Part shown: positions 1-5,072 of the stretch, in pieces
Layout: the number at the start of each line of letters is the position of its first letter
Numbering within the stretch: position 1 is the stretch's first letter
Assembly: GCA_023266955.1 (NCBI GenBank)
Contig: JAHFOH010000097.1
Coordinates: forward strand, 1-5,741
Source: Nitrososphaerota archaeon
GTDB taxonomy: Archaea > Thermoproteota > Nitrososphaeria > Nitrososphaerales > JAHFOH01
DNA: 5,741 bases
Reading direction: 5' to 3'
Translations under genes and position numbers: made by a program
The notes under the pieces: generated by a model
The model's input: only the letters and a program-made list of their open reading frames with translations
What the model was told of the DNA's origin: nothing
Database searches by the model: none

Positions 1-1
1 C

Positions 2-346
2 TCAACTCAGATGCATTACAATCTTGCTCACAGGGATATCGAGCGTGACATCCTACCTCACTGTGAAGCTGAGAGGATTACGGTACTTGCGTATTTTCCA
101 CTAGCTCACGGAAAACTGGCGGGTAGGAAAATGAGTTCTACCCAAGCCTACCGACAGATTTCCTCGAAGAATGGAGACAAGACACCAGCTCAAGTAGCAT
201 TGAATTGGCTTTGCTCCAAAAGCGATCTTGTCTTCCCGATTCCCCGAGGCTCCAACGGTCAGCATGTAACGGAGGATGTAGGTGCGGTTGGCTGGAAGCT
301 CGATACGTCAGATATGGAACTTCTGAACAAGGTTTTTCCAATCTAA
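2..346 (+). CDS. Aldo/keto reductase, C-terminal part (5' end outside window)
   Basis: This is the C-terminal third or so of an NAD(P)H-dependent aldo/keto reductase, a soluble TIM-barrel oxidoreductase acting on carbonyl compounds or alcohols. The frame is open to the left edge (S-T-Q before the ATG at 11), and the residues around that ATG match the internal strand seen in the family as NQVxYNL, so ATG 11 is an internal Met and the gene is cut by the window. Counting from that Met, visible family features are YNLAHRDIERDILPHC (3-18), VLAYFPLAHGKLAG (25-38, with Tyr28 at the place of the tyrosine that stacks on nicotinamide), TPAQVALNWL (58-67) and the cofactor-phosphate loop FPIPRGSN (75-82). 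The catalytic Asp/Tyr/Lys/His residues lie in the missing part. The stop is TAA at 344-346. The substrate cannot be told. A decayed relative of this 3' end lies at about 1623-1764. Confidence 0.9.
   Translation, partial: STQMHYNLAHRDIERDILPHCEAERITVLAYFPLAHGKLAGRKMSSTQAYRQISSKNGDKTPAQVALNWLCSKSDLVFPIPRGSNGQHVTEDVGAVGWKLDTSDMELLNKVFPI
207..346 (+). repeat. Direct repeat, intact copy (AKR 3' end)
   Basis: The last ~140 bases of the aldo/keto reductase gene align by eye with 1623-1764 at about 74% identity (104 of 140 positions, hand count), with two one-base insertions in the distal copy. The best blocks are TGTCTTCCCGATTCCC (229-244), GGAGGAT (271-277), GTCAGATATGGAA (307-319) and TGAACAA (324-330). 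The similarity stops at the shared TAA codon and fades upstream of 207. This copy keeps an open frame; the other does not. Confidence 0.8.
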
Positions 347-411
347 TATTCCCGTCGACATCGCATATCTGAAGCCAACAGTTGTGAGTAGGGTTACTGA
401 TCCAATGAGCT

Positions 412-426
412 CTTAAAAGTATAAGA
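412..426 (+). promoter_or_regulatory. TATA-like promoter for the PLP enzyme gene
   Basis: Two overlapping AT-rich elements, CTTAAAAG (412-419) and GTATAAGA (419-426), lie 31-45 bases ahead of the TTG start at 457. Archaeal transcription starts about 25 bases after the TATA centre, which would put it near 440-450 and give a leader of roughly 7-17 bases. That fits the absence of any Shine-Dalgarno sequence before 457. This is a pattern call only; the rest of the 347-456 spacer shows nothing recognisable. Confidence 0.4.
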
Positions 427-456
427 TAAAACGAATTCCGAAGTAAACCGATATGA

Positions 457-1641
457 TTGAATGAGAACCTCAGAAGTTGGAGGTTCGATACTAAGACCGT
501 TCATTTGCTAGGGGAAAGGACCGGAGACACCTCATTCGTTCCACCCATATACCAGACATCAACATTCCAGCTTAAGAGTGCTAAGGAAGGCGCGGATTAC
601 GCTATCTCGCTTCATCCAGTCAGGTTTTACACGAGATGGGGAAATCCCACGACACATATTCTTGAAAATGCTGTTGCTGAGCTTGAGGAAGGAGAGAGGG
701 CTCTTGCAGCCTCTTCAGGCATGGCTGCCATTTCGACTGCGATTCTTACTGCGGTAAAGAAGGGGGACCGAATCGTAGCGCAGAAGACACTGTACTCTGC
801 AACTGAGCAGTTGTTCACAGAAATCTTGCCCAACTTTGGCGTATCATGTGACCTCGTTGATGCAAGAGACCCTGAGAAGGTTAAGAAAGCTTTGTCAAAG
901 CCCGCGAGACTCCTCTACTTGGAGACACCAGCTAACCCAACGTTGGATGTAGTCGACATCAAGGCGTGTGCTGAAATAGCATCGGAAAAAGGCGCGTTAG
1001 TCTTCGTGGACAATACCTACGCCACTCCCTACAATCAAAATCCCCTTAAGCTCGGCGCCTCCGTCATTCTTCACAGCGCAACCAAGTATCTGAGTGGACA
1101 CTTCGACGTCACTGGAGGGGTAATAGTTGCAAGCCGAACTTTTATCGAAAAAGCTTGGAAGACGTTGAAGATTTTTGGTCCGTCCCTGAGCCCCTTCGAC
1201 TCGTGGCTGATCATTCGGGGATTGAAGACGCTTGCCTTGAGAATGGAGCGACACAACCATAATGCGATGAAGCTAGCTGAGTTTCTTGAAGCACATCATT
1301 TGGTTGAGAACGTGTTTTATCCGGGCCTGCCAAAGAATAGCAAACATTCAGTTGCTAAGAAACAGATGCGGGGATTCGGAGGGATGCTAAGCTTTGAATT
1401 AAAAGGCGGCTACAAAGCCGCCAGGAAATTCGTGGAATCTGTCAAGCTGGCTCGTTTGGCCGTTAGTCTGGGCGGTGTAGAAACTATCGTTGAGCACCCC
1501 GCTTCTATGACTCACGGCATGCTTAGTGAGGCATCGCGCAGGAAGGCGGGTATCTCTGATGCGTTAATTCGTGTCTCCGTGGGTATCGAGGATGTTCGCG
1601 ATCTGCTGGACGATTTTGATAGGGCTCTGCACCAAGGGTGA
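457..1641 (+). CDS. PLP-dependent Cys/Met metabolism enzyme (cystathionine gamma-synthase/lyase or sulfhydrylase type)
   Basis: A complete 394-residue cytosolic enzyme of the Cys/Met metabolism PLP family (fold type I), at the usual family length. Such enzymes do beta/gamma-elimination or gamma-replacement on homocysteine, cystathionine, methionine or O-acylhomoserine. Visible active-site residues are Tyr58 and Arg60 in FYTRWGNPT (PLP phosphate binding from the partner subunit), SSGMAA (86-91), Tyr113 (ring stacking), Asp185 in VFVDNTYATP, Ser207 and Thr209 before the Schiff-base Lys210 in HSATKYLSGH, SLGGVETIVEHPASMTH (337-353) and Arg372 in IRVSVG (substrate carboxylate). The residue matching Cys116 of methionine gamma-lyase is Ala115, which argues weakly against a classical methionine gamma-lyase. 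The TTG at 457 directly follows an in-frame TGA (454-456), is the only start that gives a full N-terminus, and has no Shine-Dalgarno site. The last codons and the TGA overlap a decayed aldo/keto reductase tail. The exact reaction is undecided. Confidence 0.93.
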   Translation: MNENLRSWRFDTKTVHLLGERTGDTSFVPPIYQTSTFQLKSAKEGADYAISLHPVRFYTRWGNPTTHILENAVAELEEGERALAASSGMAAISTAILTAVKKGDRIVAQKTLYSATEQLFTEILPNFGVSCDLVDARDPEKVKKALSKPARLLYLETPANPTLDVVDIKACAEIASEKGALVFVDNTYATPYNQNPLKLGASVILHSATKYLSGHFDVTGGVIVASRTFIEKAWKTLKIFGPSLSPFDSWLIIRGLKTLALRMERHNHNAMKLAEFLEAHHLVENVFYPGLPKNSKHSVAKKQMRGFGGMLSFELKGGYKAARKFVESVKLARLAVSLGGVETIVEHPASMTHGMLSEASRRKAGISDALIRVSVGIEDVRDLLDDFDRALHQG

Positions 1642-1764
1642 TGCTGTCTTCCCGATTCCCTGAGCTTCAAATCCGCAGAATGTAGGGGGAGGATCTGGGT
1701 CCGGTTGACTGAAGCCTGGATCAGTCAGATATGGAATGTTTTGAACAAAACGTTTCTGATCTAA
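1623..1764 (+). pseudogene. Decayed aldo/keto reductase 3' end
   Basis: This stretch is a broken relative of the reductase tail at 207-346. Read in the matching frame it gives LCTKGDAVFPIP, then TGA (1661-1663) where the intact copy has CGA (Arg), then ASNPQNV. After a one-base shift near 1685-1688 it reads EDLGPVD, then TGA (1710-1712) where the intact copy has TGG (Trp), then SLDQSDME. After another shift near 1738-1740 it reads LNKTFLI and ends at TAA (1762-1764), the same stop as the intact copy. Several differences (GD, ASNPQNV) look like normal family variants, so it was probably a diverged paralogue before decay rather than a fresh copy. Its first ~19 bases are also the last codons and stop of the PLP enzyme gene in another frame. 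No 5' portion remains here. Confidence 0.82.
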
Positions 1765-1781
1765 GACTGCTACGGGGTCTA

Positions 1782-2438
1782 CTAGACAGTTGCTACCGCT
1801 CTTACGGGTGAGCCAGTCCCCTCCTTCAACTTAAGTGGGATAGCAGAAAAATTGAATCGACGTGCGCGGATTTTTCCCAGGTTGTTGAGATTTTCAGCGA
1901 TGATAATCTCGCGAGGAAGAAGCGTATTATGAACAGGGAATTTGGACGCATCAGGGTGATCAATGCTAGGGGAATCGATGCCAACTAGATCAACACCGAG
2001 TTTGACAAAGTGATCCGCCGCTTCCTTTGAGATCCCTGGATAAGCTGACATGACATCTGGTTTGTCCCAATGTTTGTCCCATCCGGTGTAGAGTAGGACC
2101 TTATCGTGTCTTCTAACCTCTGTTCGGGCTTTTTTGATTGCATCCTGAATCTGATCTAGTGTGATTAACGCCTTCAGACCTTTCACATTGACATCTAGAA
2201 GGACTGCTTCGCCTACAACCTTCTCAAGACGTATCTCCCCTGTGTGTTTCCCTTTCTCATGGAAGTGGTAAGGAGCGTCAACATGCGTTCCGGTGTGATC
2301 CGTCATGAAGTAGACGTTCCCTTCGAATCCCCAGATGCTCCTAGCACACCATGGCAGTACTTGCACAGGAGGGTAGCAGGGAAAGACAGGCATTCCAGAA
2401 GTAACGAAATGAGAAAGGTCGACCATTCTTTGAGTCAA
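1782..2438 (-). CDS. Cyclase family protein (kynurenine formamidase-like metal-dependent hydrolase)
   Basis: A 218-residue protein, close to the usual ~210 of the cyclase / KynB-like family, which hydrolyses amides or lactams such as N-formylkynurenine or isatin using divalent metal. The signature HTGTHVDAPYHFH gives His48, His52, Asp54 and His58. Downstream, His170 (FPVHNTLL) and Glu182 (IIIAENL) stand 12 residues apart, as the remaining metal ligands do in bacterial KynB. LLYTGWDKHW (115-124) and GIDSPSIDHPD (153-163) are further family blocks. The longest frame opens with TTG at 2438, two codons after an in-frame TAG; ATG at 2426 (Met5, MVDLSH) fits family N-termini at least as well and would give 214 residues. 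Neither has a Shine-Dalgarno site. It is convergent with the PLP enzyme, its TAG lying 17 bases beyond the reductase remnant. No other kynurenine-pathway gene is visible, so the substrate is open. Confidence 0.92.
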   Translation of the reverse strand: MTQRMVDLSHFVTSGMPVFPCYPPVQVLPWCARSIWGFEGNVYFMTDHTGTHVDAPYHFHEKGKHTGEIRLEKVVGEAVLLDVNVKGLKALITLDQIQDAIKKARTEVRRHDKVLLYTGWDKHWDKPDVMSAYPGISKEAADHFVKLGVDLVGIDSPSIDHPDASKFPVHNTLLPREIIIAENLNNLGKIRARRFNFSAIPLKLKEGTGSPVRAVATV

Positions 2439-2468
2439 TATCTATCAAGAACCGAGATCAGAAATTTT

Positions 2469-2476
2469 GTATAAAA
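2469..2476 (-). promoter_or_regulatory. TATA-like promoter for the cyclase family gene
   Basis: On the minus strand this reads TTTTATAC. Its centre is about 34 bases ahead of the TTG (2438) and 46 ahead of the ATG (2426). A start about 25 bases after the TATA centre, near 2447, gives a short leader of roughly 9 or 21 bases, in line with the lack of a Shine-Dalgarno site. The T-run also lies just downstream of the hairpin at 2483-2506 and may double as the U-tract of the ABC operon terminator. Confidence 0.45.
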
Positions 2477-2506
2477 CACTTCCTCGCGAATACATCGTTA
2501 CGCGAG
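2470..2506 (-). terminator. Probable terminator of the ABC transporter operon
   Basis: CTCGCG (2483-2488) and CGCGAG (2501-2506) form a perfect 6-base-pair stem with a 12-base loop, 14 bases after the ATPase stop codon. On the minus strand it is followed within about 10 bases by a TTTTAT tract (2471-2476). Archaea often terminate mainly on T-runs, so the tract may matter more than the stem. The stem is short and the call is by eye. Confidence 0.4.
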
Positions 2507-2519
2507 AGGCACAGGTTAG

Positions 2520-3251
2520 TCACTTGTTGAGAGCAGGACTTCCCTCTTTGACAATCTCTTCCCCTACTACCTCACCGTCTATTAGATTAACGACCCTATC
2601 GGCAAACTCCGTAACTCTTCGATCATGAGTCGCGATTATGAAGCTCACTTTGTCCTCTCTATTCAGTTTCTTCATGAGTTCGAGTATCTCCCTTCCAGTC
2701 TTCCCATCGAGGTTTGCAGTAGGCTCATCTGCTAGAACGATATGGGGATTTGAAATCAAAGCTCTCGATACGGCCACTCTTTGCTGCTCGCCCCCACTAA
2801 GCTCACTGGGGCGATGAGTTAGTCGGTGCCCCAGTCCTACTCTCTCGAGAAGTGCCTTCGCACGGGTTCTTAGTTCTTCGCCTTCGATAGGATCGAAGAT
2901 CAGGGGCAACTCGACGTTTTCCACCGCATTTAGTACTGAGATGAGATTGAAGGATTGGAAAATATAACCCATCAAGGAGTGGCGCAGTCGAGAAAGCTCC
3001 GAAGTTGATAATCCTGTGAGGTCTATTCCATCAATCAAAATACGTCCTTTGCTTGTGGAATCTAGGCCGCCGATGAGGTTCAGAAGGGTGGTCTTGCCCG
3101 ACCCTGAGGGACCCATGATGCAGAGAAATTCTCCTCTTCGTATCCTGAGGCTTACGCCTCTCAGTGCTGGAATAGAGGCACCCCTCGTAATGTAGACCTT
3201 CCACACGCCTTCCACTTCGGCTACAAATTCTGAACTCTCCAATTGCGTCAC
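2520..3251 (-). CDS. ABC transporter ATP-binding protein, MacB/LolD type
   Basis: This is the 243-residue cytosolic ATPase subunit of an ABC transporter of the type that works with FtsX-like permeases (MacB, LolCDE, FtsE/X). All ATPase motifs are intact: Walker A GPSGSGKTT (47-55, Lys53), Q-loop Gln99 in YIFQSFNL, signature LSGGEQQ (151-157), Walker B IVLADE (171-176) with catalytic Glu176, D-loop ANLD (179-182) and switch His209 in IATHD. Both the IFQSFNLI segment and the LSGGEQQR form are typical of the LolD/MacB branch. The start is GTG at 3251, and the GTGA tetranucleotide (3251-3248) is shared with the TGA stop of the short permease, so translation is probably coupled; no clear Shine-Dalgarno site is seen. 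In such systems the ATPase usually drives mechanical movement of an extracytoplasmic domain rather than classical import. Cargo is unknown. Confidence 0.96.
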   Translation of the reverse strand: MTQLESSEFVAEVEGVWKVYITRGASIPALRGVSLRIRRGEFLCIMGPSGSGKTTLLNLIGGLDSTSKGRILIDGIDLTGLSTSELSRLRHSLMGYIFQSFNLISVLNAVENVELPLIFDPIEGEELRTRAKALLERVGLGHRLTHRPSELSGGEQQRVAVSRALISNPHIVLADEPTANLDGKTGREILELMKKLNREDKVSFIIATHDRRVTEFADRVVNLIDGEVVGEEIVKEGSPALNK

Positions 3252-3838
3252 TCGTAGTATATTGCGGATATTATGCGCATGTAAACCGCCTTTGCCGTTG
3301 GGAAGATGGCTGCAAGTACAGAGACTAGGACGGAGAGGCCTAAGCCCTCAGCTGCTACCAAGGGTAGTGGAGAGAGGACCGCTGTCAGTGCTCCACTGCC
3401 TAAGGAAACTATTACTGAAGCAGTGGCAATACCAGCTCCCACCATGATTCCTATGGCTCCACCTATTATTCCGTAGAAAGCTGCCTCTAACAGGAATAGT
3501 GAGAACACCCTGCTGTTGCCGATTCCCGTAGCTCTCATCACTCCCACGCTTTTGATGCGTGACAGCACTACTCTACTCATTACCACTCCTGTCTCCGCTG
3601 CGCCAACGAGCACGGCGACAAGACTCAAGGCCGTGGCAGCTCGGACTAGTTGTGCCGCATCGAATGAGTAAGCAATCGCAAGGAATCTAGATTGATCGAT
3701 GATGATTGTGGATAGCAAAGAAGAAACAAGCAGCAAAGCGATGCCGGTGGCTATGGTTGATATTGCCAGAACTGCCCTACGCTCTCTCCTCAGATACCTA
3801 GCAGCTATCGACGCCATAACGCCGAGTGATCGAAACAT
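3248..3838 (-). CDS. Short FtsX-like ABC permease lacking an extracytoplasmic domain
   Basis: A 196-residue membrane protein with four hydrophobic segments (about 23-47, 64-88, 111-145 and 160-181). The cytosolic stretch SRIKSVGVMRATGIGN (93-108) between segments two and three matches the coupling region usual in FtsX-domain permeases (RRxEIGVLRAxG), and the following LFLLEAAFYGIIGGAIGIMVG fits the third helix. Family permeases normally have 150-250 residues outside the membrane between helices one and two; here the link is only about 16 residues (48-63), so it is a bare membrane half. The N-terminus (AARYLRRERR) is basic and cytosolic. ATG at 3838 lies one base after the stop of the larger permease, with AGAGGAG upstream, and the gene shares GTGA with the ATPase gene. 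It most likely pairs with the larger permease in one complex. The frame is intact with its own ribosome site, so it does not look like a truncated pseudogene. Confidence 0.88.
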   Translation of the reverse strand: MFRSLGVMASIAARYLRRERRAVLAISTIATGIALLLVSSLLSTIIIDQSRFLAIAYSFDAAQLVRAATALSLVAVLVGAAETGVVMSRVVLSRIKSVGVMRATGIGNSRVFSLFLLEAAFYGIIGGAIGIMVGAGIATASVIVSLGSGALTAVLSPLPLVAAEGLGLSVLVSVLAAIFPTAKAVYMRIISAIYYE

Positions 3839-3839
3839 G

Positions 3840-5000
3840 TTAGGAAGCTCCTCTTAGCAGAACCACGGGCTTCTTACTGAGCACCACGCCTGACGGGATG
3901 AGTGCTCCGAAGATGATCATAGGGGGGAAGAACGCTATTACGACGAGGAGACCGTCGAGCAATCTTGTGAGGGTGAAGAGTTGCGGAATAACTTCTAACA
4001 CGAAGGCTATACCCAGAAGGATCCCAACAGCAGTAGAGATTACGAAAAGTATCAGCATCTCGGCCAGAAACTCGTAGATGACATCTGTTACAACGCCGAT
4101 CGAAGTCAGTATGCCCATCTCCCTCCTCCTCTCTTCAAGAGTTAGTATCGACGTTGAGACCACAAGGACAAAGCCGAGACCGAGTCCCACTTGGGAAAGA
4201 CTCCCTAACGCCGTTGACACCACTTGGCCCACAAACAACGACGTCAGCTTGGCATCGAAAGTAAAGAAATCGAACCTAAACAGAGAGCCTGTCAGCAAGT
4301 AGGCGACACCAGTGTAGTTGGAGTTCGGTTCGTTGAACTTAGGATTACTTGACGCGACAAAGCCGAATCGCTTAGCGAGAACGTTTACAGCAGCTTTAGG
4401 TTCAGATGTCTTGATGCTGATCCAGCTTAGGCTTTGCTGTTTTCCCAAGATAACTTGGGCTGTCCGTAGCGGTAACTGGATGAGATTCGGGGTGGGAGCG
4501 CCTTGGGATCCGCCTATGCTTATTGTCTGGTTTCCTAGCGACAATACGTCGCCGACCTTTAGCTTGAGGGTTGAAAGGAGTGTGGGAGTTACTACTGCAG
4601 CGTCATTTTGCAGATCTGATCTACCGAAGACGACTAGAGTTGTGCCGCTTCTATTCACTATCCCGCTTACTATCCCAACAAAACTTGTCCTAGGCGGGAA
4701 AGTACCGTTAGAGTTGGACTTGGCGAAGTCGGCCAGTAGCGTTTCTGGAAGTATGCCAAGTGTTTGCACCGATCTAGTTCGAACATCTATCGTAAAGCCG
4801 CCAACTGGAGTTGCCCAAACATCATTTCCTCTACCAACTTCATACCTGAAGACCTCTGAGAAATCGGATGAAAAGGAGACACCTAGAGTATAGACAAAAA
4901 GCATACTCGCGATGGCTAGGCTTAGTCCCGCTACGGTGAAGATCGATTTGTCACTATGTCTCTTTATGCTCCTCCAAGCGTAGGCTAGTACACTCACCAT
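3840..5000 (-). CDS. FtsX-like ABC permease with MacB-type extracytoplasmic domain
   Basis: A 386-residue permease of the MacB/LolC/FtsX class. Helix one lies at about 19-41, a large extracytoplasmic domain at 42-255, then helices at about 258-285, 309-336 and 347-371. The segment EERRREMGILTSIGV (289-303) is the cytosolic coupling motif before helix three. Within the outer domain, AAVVTPTLLSTLKLKVGDVLSLGNQ (134-158) resembles the MacB periplasmic core (residue, LGLKVGD, then a beta strand with a glycine turn). No cysteine is present, so no disulfides or lipid attachment are expected. ATG 5000 has no Shine-Dalgarno site, but no other in-frame start precedes helix one apart from the GTG of codon 2. 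Its stop TAA (3842-3840) is one base from the next ATG, so these genes form one operon. The outer domain probably contacts a cell-surface partner or cargo; its identity cannot be read from the sequence. Confidence 0.93.
   Translation of the reverse strand: MVSVLAYAWRSIKRHSDKSIFTVAGLSLAIASMLFVYTLGVSFSSDFSEVFRYEVGRGNDVWATPVGGFTIDVRTRSVQTLGILPETLLADFAKSNSNGTFPPRTSFVGIVSGIVNRSGTTLVVFGRSDLQNDAAVVTPTLLSTLKLKVGDVLSLGNQTISIGGSQGAPTPNLIQLPLRTAQVILGKQQSLSWISIKTSEPKAAVNVLAKRFGFVASSNPKFNEPNSNYTGVAYLLTGSLFRFDFFTFDAKLTSLFVGQVVSTALGSLSQVGLGLGFVLVVSTSILTLEERRREMGILTSIGVVTDVIYEFLAEMLILFVISTAVGILLGIAFVLEVIPQLFTLTRLLDGLLVVIAFFPPMIIFGALIPSGVVLSKKPVVLLRGAS
3848..3854 (-). promoter_or_regulatory. Shine-Dalgarno site of the short permease gene
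   Basis: The minus strand reads AGAGGAG here, 9 bases before ATG 3838 and inside the last codons of the larger permease gene. It is the clearest ribosome site in the window and supports the ATG 3838 start inside the operon. The first genes of transcripts in this window seem to lack such a site. Confidence 0.6.
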
Positions 5001-5010
5001 ATTCTATAGC

Positions 5011-5072
5011 AAAAAGGAGGGAGGTTGTCGAGAAGTGGAAGCTCAGCCCGGACCCTTTTCCAACTTCTCGAC
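5011..5072 (-). terminator. Strong hairpin plus T-tract between the APC permease and ABC genes
   Basis: GTCGAGAAGTGGAA (5027-5040) pairs with TTCC-A-ACTTCTCGAC (5058-5072): 14 base pairs with one bulged A at 5062 and a 17-base loop. It spans the last nine or so codons and the stop of the APC permease gene. On the minus strand it is followed by a pyrimidine tract, CCTCCCTCC (5024-5016) and then TTTTT (5015-5011). This looks like a terminator or a processing/stability stem between the permease and the ABC operon. No convincing TATA box lies between it and ATG 5000, so some read-through into the ABC genes is likely. Confidence 0.55.

Noticed and set aside
11..346. A complete small protein starting at ATG 11
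   Set aside because: The open frame continues to the left edge and the residues at the ATG match an internal strand of aldo/keto reductases, so it is the tail of a longer protein.
453..464. Tiny upstream frame ATGATTGAATGA overlapping the TTG start
   Set aside because: It has three codons and no ribosome site; with a predicted leader of only about 7-17 bases, a regulatory role cannot be supported from the sequence alone.
997..1260. Minus-strand open frames inside the PLP enzyme gene
   Set aside because: They oppose the conserved active-site region of a full-length enzyme and show no protein-like features of their own.
1777..1787. GTCTACTAGAC near-palindrome around the cyclase stop codon
   Set aside because: The arms are only five bases with a one-base centre, too tight for an RNA hairpin and too short to call an operator or recombination site.
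4318..4893. A 191-codon open frame on the plus strand opposite the large permease gene
   Set aside because: It lies wholly antisense to a well-supported permease gene, has no family-like motifs, and its length follows from the coding strand's codon bias.
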